Source: Acholeplasmatales bacterium
GTDB lineage: Bacteria; Bacillota_I; Bacilli_A; Acholeplasmatales; Anaeroplasmataceae
Assembly (NCBI GenBank): GCA_900770055.1
Contig: CAAGJD010000066.1
Coordinates: forward strand, 1 to 7,149
Direction of reading: 5' to 3'
Length of the DNA: 7,149 nucleotides
Shown here: in pieces, positions 1 to 5,361 of the stretch
How positions within the stretch are numbered: the stretch's first letter is position 1
How the letters are laid out: every line of letters starts with the position of its first letter
The notes under the pieces: generated by a model
Told to the model about the DNA's origin: nothing
The model's database searches: none
The model's input: the letters and a program-made list of their open reading frames with translations, nothing else
Program-made: the position numbers and the translations under genes

Positions 1-350
1 CGCTTAATGTTAGCTTCTTTTTCAGCATTATCAAGCATTTCCTTAACTCTTGCCTTAGCTTTATTAAGTTCTTCTTTTAAATCAGCTTCAATTTGAATAG
101 CATTTTCTTTTGCGATTCTAGCCTCATCAAGCTCTTTATCGATTGCATCTCGACGTGATTCTAATATTTTAGTTACTGGCTTCCATAAAAAGCATCTAAT
201 AACAATAAATAATATTATAGTGGAAGCAAGCTGAATACCAATATCCATAAAATCTGATGCTGTAAAAACAAAGCCATTTCCTAAAGGACCTAAAGCCTCC
301 TGAACAGTTTCTTTAATTTCTACAAGCGCATCTGCTATTGACATAAACAT
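1..350 (-). CDS. atpF: ATP synthase F0 subunit b (3' end outside the window)
   Basis: Peripheral stalk subunit; 116 complete codons are visible and the gene runs off the low-coordinate edge. An N-terminal segment of about 33 residues (with EIKETVQEALGPLGN at 11-25) precedes the single membrane helix at about 36-56. Next comes the family hallmark FLWKPVTKILESRRDAI (54-70), then a charged alanine-rich coiled coil (from about 72) typical of the b stalk. The start chosen is the ATG at 348-350, with GGTGA (356-360) 5 bases upstream. An ATG two codons later (342-344) and two in-frame GTG codons at 357-362 are possible alternatives. The order atpB-atpE-atpF is the standard operon order, so atpH (delta) and atpA should follow outside the window. 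The extension before the helix is longer than in E. coli b. Confidence 0.93.
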   Translation of the reverse strand, partial: MFMSIADALVEIKETVQEALGPLGNGFVFTASDFMDIGIQLASTIILFIVIRCFLWKPVTKILESRRDAIDKELDEARIAKENAIQIEADLKEELNKAKARVKEMLDNAEKEANIK

Positions 351-362
351 AGTATTCACCAC

Positions 363-375
363 GCTACTTAGTAGC
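363..375 (-). other. Small hairpin in the atpE-atpF gap
   Basis: Minus strand GCTAC-TAA-GTAGC forms a perfect 5 bp stem with a 3-base loop. It lies between a GGAAGG purine site (379-384) and a second site GGTGA (356-360), just upstream of the atpF start. No T-run follows, so it is not a terminator. It may tune atpF translation or protect atpE mRNA ends, but it is short and could be chance. Confidence 0.4.
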
Positions 376-387
376 TTTCCTTCCTAA

Positions 388-681
388 TTAGAATAATAAT
401 AAGATTGCGATAATAAATCCGTAAATACCAGTTGTTTCTGATACTGCTTGACCAATTAACATTGTAATTCTAATATTACCAGCCATTTCAGGTTGACGAG
501 CGATTGCTTCAACAGCATGTGCAGCAACATTACCTTCACCAATTGCGGCACCAAAACCTGTAAATACGGCTAAGCCTGCACCGATAGCCTTTAAGCCTGC
601 ACCAATACCACTGTCGTAAACAACCTCAGTAGCTTCTGCTAAAAATACTAAAATGTTAGTTAAAATTGTAATGAAATCCAT
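388..681 (-). CDS. atpE: ATP synthase F0 subunit c, Na+-type with two carboxylates
   Basis: Rotor-ring subunit, 97 residues, with two helices (about 28-55 and 70-97) joined by the polar loop ARQP (61-64). The ion-carrying carboxylate is Glu82 in GQAVSETTGIYG (77-88). Aligned by eye to the Ilyobacter Na+ c subunit (offset +17), Val80, Glu82, Thr83 and Thr84 match V63, E65, S66 and T67, the Na+-binding set. Gln32 is replaced by Glu49 in AAIGEGN, giving a two-carboxylate site like that described for Fusobacterium nucleatum. An N-terminal extension of about 17-20 residues, with a hydrophobic stretch (ITILTNILVFLAEA), precedes the usual start, as in Mollicutes c subunits. AAAGGAG (689-695) sits 7 bases before the ATG, the clearest ribosome binding site among the atp genes visible, as expected for the subunit needed in most copies. 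The stop is TAA. Confidence 0.96.
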   Translation of the reverse strand: MDFITILTNILVFLAEATEVVYDSGIGAGLKAIGAGLAVFTGFGAAIGEGNVAAHAVEAIARQPEMAGNIRITMLIGQAVSETTGIYGFIIAILLLF

Positions 682-697
682 AGTTCTTCTCCTTTAA

Positions 698-1372
698 TTA
701 TTTAGAATATATTTTTTCTTCATCGTTTATCTTCATTGAAGTAAACACGATTGACAAAATAACAAATACAGCTACCTGTATTATACTAAATGCAATATCA
801 AATATTACATTTATAAAAGGCATAATTGGTATAGAGAACCAACCAAAGCCTTTTTTGATTAAAATACCTATTGCACTTCCACTCATAACATTACCAAACA
901 ATCTTAATGTTAATGATAATGGGAATGATATTTCACTGAATAAATTCATTGGAAGCATAATAGGAGTTGGATCTAAAAATCCTTTTAAATAACCTAAAAA
1001 TCCATTTGAAGCTATTCCTGATGCTTGAATTATTATAAATGTGCAAAATGCAAGTGATGCACAAACTAATAAATAGCTTGTTGGATTATTCAATAAAAAC
1101 ACTGCTGAAATGTTTGAAAAGAAAATAAACACAACAAGTGTTAAAAACCATGGTGAATAGCTTTTCCATCTTTTACCAATATTTTCCTTGACAAATGAGT
1201 TAACCAAATCAACTATCCACATAAATGGAACTAACCAAAGTGGTGTTTTTTTCATTGGATCAACCTTTTTGATAAACAAAGATAAAATGATAAAAAATAC
1301 ACATAAAACTCCAGTAATTATGAGAGTAGATACAATTGCACTTTTAGGTACATAGCTAAACGAATAAATCAT
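698..1372 (-). CDS. atpB: ATP synthase F0 subunit a
   Basis: Stator membrane subunit that forms the ion half-channels against the c-ring. The 224 residues contain the family's core: an FSN motif in the second helix (85-87), the segment PMNLFSEISFPLSL (141-154), then LTLRLFGNVMSG (154-165) with the essential Arg157, and in the last helix Gln199 (IIQVAVFVILS). The length is typical of Gram-positive forms. Translation starts at 1372 in an ATGA overlap with atpI, with AAGGTG about 8 bases upstream. An ATG at 1374-1376 is in the atpI frame and is not used. The gene ends with TAA, 16 bases before atpE. Because subunit c carries a Na+-type site, subunit a probably conducts Na+, although no decisive ion-type residue can be read in a by eye. 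Confidence 0.95.
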   Translation of the reverse strand: MIYSFSYVPKSAIVSTLIITGVLCVFFIILSLFIKKVDPMKKTPLWLVPFMWIVDLVNSFVKENIGKRWKSYSPWFLTLVVFIFFSNISAVFLLNNPTSYLLVCASLAFCTFIIIQASGIASNGFLGYLKGFLDPTPIMLPMNLFSEISFPLSLTLRLFGNVMSGSAIGILIKKGFGWFSIPIMPFINVIFDIAFSIIQVAVFVILSIVFTSMKINDEEKIYSK

Positions 1373-1785
1373 TCATCTTTCACCTTCTCTCTACTTGTAA
1401 GTAATAACACTATAAATACTATTTTTAATGTTAAATAACCAGCTAATGCTATAAGTATATCGATAATCGCATGAGGATTATCCTTTACATTGGCCATAAA
1501 TATTAATGCCGCAAAAACTACTGCAGCTACTACAAATCTTAATAAGTACCACAATAAAGCACTTTTTTTAGGATTATATACTTTATTTTCTGGATCAATT
1601 TTAGCAAATCTTTCTAATCTAGCATTTTGCTTAACCATTAATCCGTGACACAATAATGAAACCATAGCGCCAATAACATAATATTTCCATGAAAGCTGAA
1701 ATATACCTAATATAATAGCTACTATTAAAACTATCAATAATGTTATAGGAGCTACTAAATAATTAATCTTTTGATCCTTTGTCAT
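1369..1785 (-). CDS. atpI: ATP synthase subunit I (c-ring assembly chaperone family)
   Basis: A membrane protein of 138 residues with four predicted helices (about 9-28, 36-52, 75-98 and 106-129) and a polar cytoplasmic loop at 53-74 rich in Lys/Asn (NPKKSALLWYLLR at 71-83). Size, helix count and location directly before atpB fit the ATP synthase I-chain family, which in Na+-type synthases helps assemble the c-ring. It starts inside atpZ (23-base overlap) with GGAGG about 16 bases upstream and a GA-rich stretch nearer. It ends in TGA, overlapping the atpB ATG as ATGA. This TGA stop shows that TGA is not read as tryptophan here. The family is weakly conserved, so the call leans partly on position. 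Confidence 0.8.
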   Translation of the reverse strand: MTKDQKINYLVAPITLLIVLIVAIILGIFQLSWKYYVIGAMVSLLCHGLMVKQNARLERFAKIDPENKVYNPKKSALLWYLLRFVVAAVVFAALIFMANVKDNPHAIIDILIALAGYLTLKIVFIVLLLTSREKVKDE

Positions 1786-2002
1786 TTTTCTTTTCTCGTT
1801 CCTCCATTTTTAATAATATTAATAGGTAGGTTATTAAACTACCTAATCCTAGCAGAAGTCCTACAACTGCTAAAATAGGAGGTAATATAGAATCTTTATC
1901 AATTAAATATCCTATACCATACCCTAAAACTGTAAAAATCAATAACGAAAATATGCCTTGAGTACCAATGACATATACTCTCGCAATTTTACCTAGCTTC
2001 AT
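1763..2002 (-). CDS. atpZ: AtpZ/AtpI-like small F0 accessory protein
   Basis: A 79-residue protein with two membrane helices (about 12-34 and 40-66) separated by a short turn containing IDKDSILPP, and a highly charged C-terminal tail (67-79). The length, the hairpin layout and a Gly-rich second helix (LAVVGLLLGLG) fit the AtpZ family, found at the front of many ATP synthase operons and linked to assembly or Mg2+/Ca2+ handling of the F0 sector. The ATG overlaps the upp stop as TAATG and has no good ribosome binding site close by (GGAGAT lies about 18 bases upstream), so initiation probably depends on ribosomes finishing upp. Its 3' end overlaps atpI by 23 bases in another frame. The symbol is given from family resemblance and position; the sequence of such small membrane proteins diverges quickly. 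Confidence 0.75.
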   Translation of the reverse strand: MKLGKIARVYVIGTQGIFSLLIFTVLGYGIGYLIDKDSILPPILAVVGLLLGLGSLITYLLILLKMEEREKKNDKGSKD

Positions 2003-2625
2003 TATTTAGTACCAAATAAACGATCTCCACAATCTCCAAGACCTGGAACGATATAGCCCTTATCATTTAGCTTTTCATCTAAGGCAGCTAAATAAACATC
2101 AACATCAGGATGTTGTGTTTGAATACATTTAACACCCTCTGGAGCTCCAACTAAACCGACAAATCTAATGTCATTAGCTCCTCTTTTCTTAAGCATAGAT
2201 ATAGCGGCAGAAGCACTACCACCAGTAGCTAGCATTGGGTCTACAATTAAAACGATTGCATCATTTATATTGTTTGGAAATTTTGCATAATATTCAACAG
2301 GCTCAAGAGTTTCTTCATTTCTAAATAAGCCAATAAAACCAACCTTTGCTGTTGGAATCATTGAACGAATTCCATCTACCATTCCAAGACCAGCTCTTAA
2401 TATTGGAACAATTACAACATCTCTTGCAATTTCGTATTGAATAGATTTACAAATAGGTGTTTCAATTTCAATTTCCTTAAGTGGAAATTCTCTAGTAATT
2501 TCATATGCCATTAAGCCAGCTATTTCATTGACATTTTGATAGAAATCCTTAGTTTTAGTATCAATCTTTCTAATGTTTGTAAGTTTATGCTTAATTAATG
2601 AATGATTTAAAATATGAACTGCCAT
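2002..2625 (-). CDS. upp: Uracil phosphoribosyltransferase
   Basis: Pyrimidine salvage enzyme: uracil plus PRPP gives UMP and pyrophosphate, in the cytosol. The 207 residues match the usual length of about 208. Visible marks are the PILRAGLGM segment (74-82), the PRPP-binding loop VDPMLATGGSA (128-138) and the C-terminal uracil-binding motif GYIVPGLGDCGDR (190-202), all intact. The start follows the rpiB stop with no gap and has a strong GAGGAGG site. The stop codon overlaps the next ATG by one base (TAATG), so translation of the ATP synthase genes is probably coupled to upp. upp directly upstream of atpI-atpB is a conserved arrangement in Bacillus and relatives. A functional link is plausible because RpiB product is the precursor of PRPP, but co-regulation is inferred from spacing only. 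Confidence 0.97.
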   Translation of the reverse strand: MAVHILNHSLIKHKLTNIRKIDTKTKDFYQNVNEIAGLMAYEITREFPLKEIEIETPICKSIQYEIARDVVIVPILRAGLGMVDGIRSMIPTAKVGFIGLFRNEETLEPVEYYAKFPNNINDAIVLIVDPMLATGGSASAAISMLKKRGANDIRFVGLVGAPEGVKCIQTQHPDVDVYLAALDEKLNDKGYIVPGLGDCGDRLFGTK

Positions 2626-3072
2626 TTAAAATTCCTCCTCATACTTAGTTATTTTATTTATTCTTCTTTGGTGACGCTCATTAAAACTAAAGTTAGTAGT
2701 CAACCAAGTATTAGTAATTTCTTTAGCTAATTCTAAGCTAGTATATTTAGCAGATAAAGCTAAGCAGTTTGTATCGTTATGTTCTCTTGTTAATGTAGCA
2801 GCATCTACTGAACCAACTAATGCGCATCTAACACCCTTAACCTTATTAGCAATTATCGACATTCCTATACCAGTAAAGCAAATAACAATACCTCTATCAG
2901 CTTCACCACTTTGAACATCCTTAGCTACCATATAGCCATAGTCAGTATAATCACAGCTATCCTTAGTATAAGTACCTCTGTCAATAACAGTATGTCCTAA
3001 TTCATTTAAATACGAAATAATACCATTCTTTAATTCTAATGCAGAATGATCACAGCCAATTGATATTTTCAT
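2626..3072 (-). CDS. rpiB: Ribose-5-phosphate isomerase B
   Basis: Cytosolic isomerase that interconverts ribulose-5-phosphate and ribose-5-phosphate, supplying the PRPP precursor. The 148 residues match the RpiB/LacAB family in length and layout: the N-terminal GCDHSALELK (6-15) with Asp8, the active-site Cys65 followed by TGIGMS (67-72), ANKVKGVRCALV (75-86), the REHND motif (96-100) with His98, and a basic phosphate-binding tail (NERHQRR, 131-137). One oddity is that the usual C-G-T-G-I-G loop reads C-F-T-G-I-G: Gly is replaced by Phe66, encoded by a clear TTT. In Bacillus an rpiB homologue lies upstream of glyA-upp-atp, so this position is conserved. It is the first gene of its transcript. 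Its stop directly abuts the upp ATG, and its final Glu codons encode the upp ribosome binding site. Confidence 0.93.
   Translation of the reverse strand: MKISIGCDHSALELKNGIISYLNELGHTVIDRGTYTKDSCDYTDYGYMVAKDVQSGEADRGIVICFTGIGMSIIANKVKGVRCALVGSVDAATLTREHNDTNCLALSAKYTSLELAKEITNTWLTTNFSFNERHQRRINKITKYEEEF
2634..2640 (-). promoter_or_regulatory. Ribosome binding site of upp inside the end of rpiB
   Basis: GAGGAGG on the minus strand, 8 bases before the upp ATG (2623-2625). It is formed by the last glutamate codons of rpiB (the protein ends Y-E-E-E-F), so the end of one gene doubles as the initiation signal of the next. Confidence 0.8.
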
Positions 3073-3078
3073 GTAATC

Positions 3079-3085
3079 TCTCCTT
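3079..3085 (-). promoter_or_regulatory. Ribosome binding site of rpiB
   Basis: AAGGAGA on the minus strand, 6 bases before the rpiB ATG at 3070-3072. It fixes this start and lies within the short leader downstream of the extended -10 promoter. Confidence 0.8.
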
Positions 3086-3103
3086 ATTCTTTAAAATATT
3101 CCA

Positions 3104-3139
3104 CTTCAATATTATACCACAATTTATACTAGTTAAAAT
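3104..3139 (-). promoter_or_regulatory. Extended -10 promoter for the rpiB-upp-atp operon
   Basis: The minus strand carries TGGTATAAT (3111-3119): a perfect -10 hexamer with the TGn extension. With a 17-base spacer the -35 position (3134-3139) reads ATTTTA, a poor match, so recognition probably rests on the extended -10 and on the AT-rich upstream tract. The predicted start is near 3104-3106, giving an untranslated leader of about 32 bases with AAGGAGA ahead of rpiB. No clear operator was seen. Confidence 0.75.
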
Positions 3140-3180
3140 AATTATTTATTTTGAAAATGAAAAAATGTATAAAAAACGTC

Positions 3181-3208
3181 AAAAAAAAGCATAATTTTGA
3201 AATTATGC
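3181..3208 (-). terminator. Intrinsic (rho-independent) terminator after the GH28 gene
   Basis: On the minus strand an 8-9 bp stem (GCATAATTT paired with AAATTATGC, positions 3189-3208, tiny loop) is followed at once by eight T residues (3181-3188). It begins 15 bases after the GH28 stop codon and separates the ABC/GH28 unit from the rpiB-atp unit. Confidence 0.88.
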
Positions 3209-3222
3209 CATTTAATTAATAA

Positions 3223-4773
3223 TTAATTACTGTTAAATGAATTAACCTCTGCAAGTTCATATTTTTCATCATTTAAACCAGTAAATGTTACATTCTTTAT
3301 ATTTACTGTATCAACATATGAAAAGATTAATCCTTTTCCACTCATTGGATCTAAGCCATCCATCATTGCAGGTACTCCCGATTTAGGATTTTTTGAATAT
3401 TCAAAGCTTACATTTTCAATATCAATAGACTTAATTGGCTGTTCTGGTAGACCATAGAAAGTACCAGCAGCAACATTAACATCCTTACATTCGATATCCT
3501 TAAACTTGAATACTCCTAAGTATGGTGTTCTTTCATCTATAGGAAGCTTTTCCTTAGAATATACGTATTCTGTATGACCATCAGGATCACAGAAATAGAA
3601 CATATTTATTACAAGTGGTGTTAATACATTTGTCATTTTAATATTTTCAAATGTTATGCCATCAATTATCGCATCCTTACCTCTACCACGTCTTGTCTTA
3701 ATTCTAAGGCCTCTATCTGTAGCATTAAATAAGCATTGAGAAACTGTGATATTTTTAATACCACCACTCATTTCACTACCTAATACAATAGCACCATGAC
3801 CGAAATTCATAGAACAGTTTCTAATATTGAAGTTTTCAGAAGGCTTCTTATGCTTTCTTCCCATATATATTTTTCCTGACTTAATTGCTATGCAATCATC
3901 ACCTACAGAAAAATATACACCTATAATATCAACATTCTTACATGATTCTGGATCACAACCATCAGTATTAGGAGAATTCTTAGGATTTATAAGCTTCATA
4001 TCAATAAACTTTAAATTCTCAGAAAAATATGGATGTAAATTCCAAGATGGAGTATTAGTAAACGTAACACCTTGAATAGAAACATTCTTACAATTATTTA
4101 AAAATAATCCTCTAGGTCTCCAAGCTAAACGTCTCGTACGAACATCAACCCACCAATCTGAGTTTTGTGCGTTACCATCAATAATACCCTCACCTATAAT
4201 TTTAACATTTTCAATATTTATACCAGTAATAATACTAGCAAAGCAGTCAAGAGGATTACCCTCCCAAGAGCCTAAATTATATTCATCTTTTTCATCAGTT
4301 GTATAAGTAACACCTGGTAAAATTGGATAATGGTGTCTATCAGTATCTCCAACTAATCTAGCTCCCTTCGCAAGCTCTATTGTAATATTGCTGCGAAGAA
4401 ATATTGGTCCAGTGTAATACTCACCTCCTGGAAAATAAACTCTACCATTATCAGGGCATGCTAGAATACATCCCTGAATGGCATTTGTGTCTATAGTAGT
4501 GCCATCTCCCTTAGCACCGAATTTCTTTACGTTAAGCGTAACGAACTCAAATTCTGTTTCGACTTCGGTTGTATACTCACCTTCGCCTTTTACTGTAATA
4601 TTATATTTTGTAGAAGGCTCTAGATTGTATAAAGAAAATACATTACTTGTTACATCACTAGCATATAATTCATTATCAATAAATACTGAATATGGTTTTG
4701 TAACAACGATATCACTATTTTGTAATTCAATTGTTATGCTTCTAGTGCTCTTAAATATTACATTAAAAATCAT
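3223..4773 (-). CDS. Intracellular family GH28 polygalacturonase, probably exo-acting, with N-terminal FN3-like domain
   Basis: Hydrolyses alpha-1,4 bonds of (oligo)galacturonate, the pectin backbone. Residues 1-80 resemble a fibronectin III-like beta domain (NLEPSTKYNITV at 50-61). The right-handed beta-helix begins at about 83 (VKKFGAKGDG). All GH28 signatures are present: NTD (269-271), GDD (291-293), GHG (325-327) and RIK (357-359), giving the three catalytic aspartates D271, D292 and D293, plus His326 and the substrate-binding Arg/Lys. There is no signal peptide or membrane anchor, so it should act in the cytoplasm on imported oligomers. FN3-GH28 architecture is known from exo-polygalacturonases of the PehX group, hence the exo prediction. 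Specificity within GH28 (galacturonan, rhamnogalacturonan or xylogalacturonan) cannot be settled by eye. AAGGAG (4782-4787) sits 8 bases before the ATG, inside the previous gene, whose stop lies one base upstream. Last gene of the unit; a terminator follows 15 bases after it. Confidence 0.93.
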   Translation of the reverse strand: MIFNVIFKSTRSITIELQNSDIVVTKPYSVFIDNELYASDVTSNVFSLYNLEPSTKYNITVKGEGEYTTEVETEFEFVTLNVKKFGAKGDGTTIDTNAIQGCILACPDNGRVYFPGGEYYTGPIFLRSNITIELAKGARLVGDTDRHHYPILPGVTYTTDEKDEYNLGSWEGNPLDCFASIITGINIENVKIIGEGIIDGNAQNSDWWVDVRTRRLAWRPRGLFLNNCKNVSIQGVTFTNTPSWNLHPYFSENLKFIDMKLINPKNSPNTDGCDPESCKNVDIIGVYFSVGDDCIAIKSGKIYMGRKHKKPSENFNIRNCSMNFGHGAIVLGSEMSGGIKNITVSQCLFNATDRGLRIKTRRGRGKDAIIDGITFENIKMTNVLTPLVINMFYFCDPDGHTEYVYSKEKLPIDERTPYLGVFKFKDIECKDVNVAAGTFYGLPEQPIKSIDIENVSFEYSKNPKSGVPAMMDGLDPMSGKGLIFSYVDTVNIKNVTFTGLNDEKYELAEVNSFNSN

Positions 4774-4774
4774 A

Positions 4775-5359
4775 CTATGCTCTCCTTAATTGTTTATAAT
4801 ATGTTACTCTCTGATAAATCATTACAACTAAATTCTTTATAAGAACACATATTCCATCAATAATCACATAACAAAATGCATATGTAAATGGTTCGATACC
4901 TGAACCAGAATTATCTAATACAGATAAAACTAAACCCTTGCTACTTAAAAATATAGTTATAAAGAATAATATAAATGAAATAACCAAGGAATAACCTAAA
5001 TAGATAAACAACGCCATCAAGCCCTTTTTGTTAATTAGATTATATTTATAAGTATTATTTCTTCTATTATGAAGAAGTAAAACTACTTGTTTAACAGCAT
5101 AATTTCCTAAAACGCCTAGAAAAACACCTAGTAATATAATAATCATTTCAGAATTATTAATTACAGAAATTGGATTGCTAATGTCCATTTGACTAAAATC
5201 AATACCAAGATCTATAATTCCTATCGTTCCAAAGAAAACGGCAGCCGCAGCTGCCCAATACTTTAAAAATAATATAATCAACCATGACGGAATTTTAGAA
5301 AGTTTATCTATTTCATAAGGATTAATTTCCTCATTAATATTTTCAACTCTCTTTTTCAT
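4775..5359 (-). CDS. Unrecognised four-helix membrane protein, 194 aa
   Basis: No named family is recognised. Likely helices lie at about 25-48, 72-95, 114-138 and 157-181. Basic segments at 98-113 (including R99, R100, K105, K111, K112) and at the C-terminus (Q-L-R-R-A) favour both termini inside. The external loops 49-70 and 139-156 are short and carry acidic residues. A Trp/Ala-rich start of helix 1 (KYWAAAAAVFF) is distinctive and would make a good search seed. It has no EAA motif, signal peptide or catalytic signature. The gene starts only 2 bases after the previous stop. The nearest purine-rich site (AAAAGG) is about 12 bases or more away, so translation is probably coupled. Its last codons contain the ribosome binding site of the polygalacturonase gene, and the stop is TAG. 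It shares the four-helix layout of its upstream neighbour but shows no obvious sequence similarity to it. A transporter-accessory role is only suggested by context. Confidence 0.85.
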   Translation of the reverse strand: MKKRVENINEEINPYEIDKLSKIPSWLIILFLKYWAAAAAVFFGTIGIIDLGIDFSQMDISNPISVINNSEMIIILLGVFLGVLGNYAVKQVVLLLHNRRNNTYKYNLINKKGLMALFIYLGYSLVISFILFFITIFLSSKGLVLSVLDNSGSGIEPFTYAFCYVIIDGICVLIKNLVVMIYQRVTYYKQLRRA

Positions 5360-5361
5360 TG

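Noticed and set aside
1369..1371. Mycoplasma-type genetic code (TGA = Trp)
   Set aside because: TGA serves as the atpI stop in an ATGA overlap with atpB, and the proteins read full length with TGG tryptophans.
3126..3180. A possible riboswitch, small RNA or AT-rich hairpin upstream of the rpiB promoter
   Set aside because: Only A/T pairing of low stability is visible, it lies upstream of the predicted transcript start and no conserved motif can be recognised.
3177..3182. TTGACG on the minus strand as a -35 box
   Set aside because: It sits just after the terminator T-run, and no -10-like hexamer occurs 16-18 bases downstream; the TATAAT used is more than 60 bases away.
3827..4075. Plus-strand open frame of 82 codons opposite the GH28 gene
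   Set aside because: It lies wholly inside a well-supported catalytic domain on the other strand, has no ribosome binding site worth naming and its product resembles no family.
4478..4789. Plus-strand open frame of 103 codons with a hydrophobic end
   Set aside because: It mirrors the FN3-like region and start of the GH28 gene; hydrophobic runs of this kind arise from the complement of Asn/Lys/Glu-rich codons.
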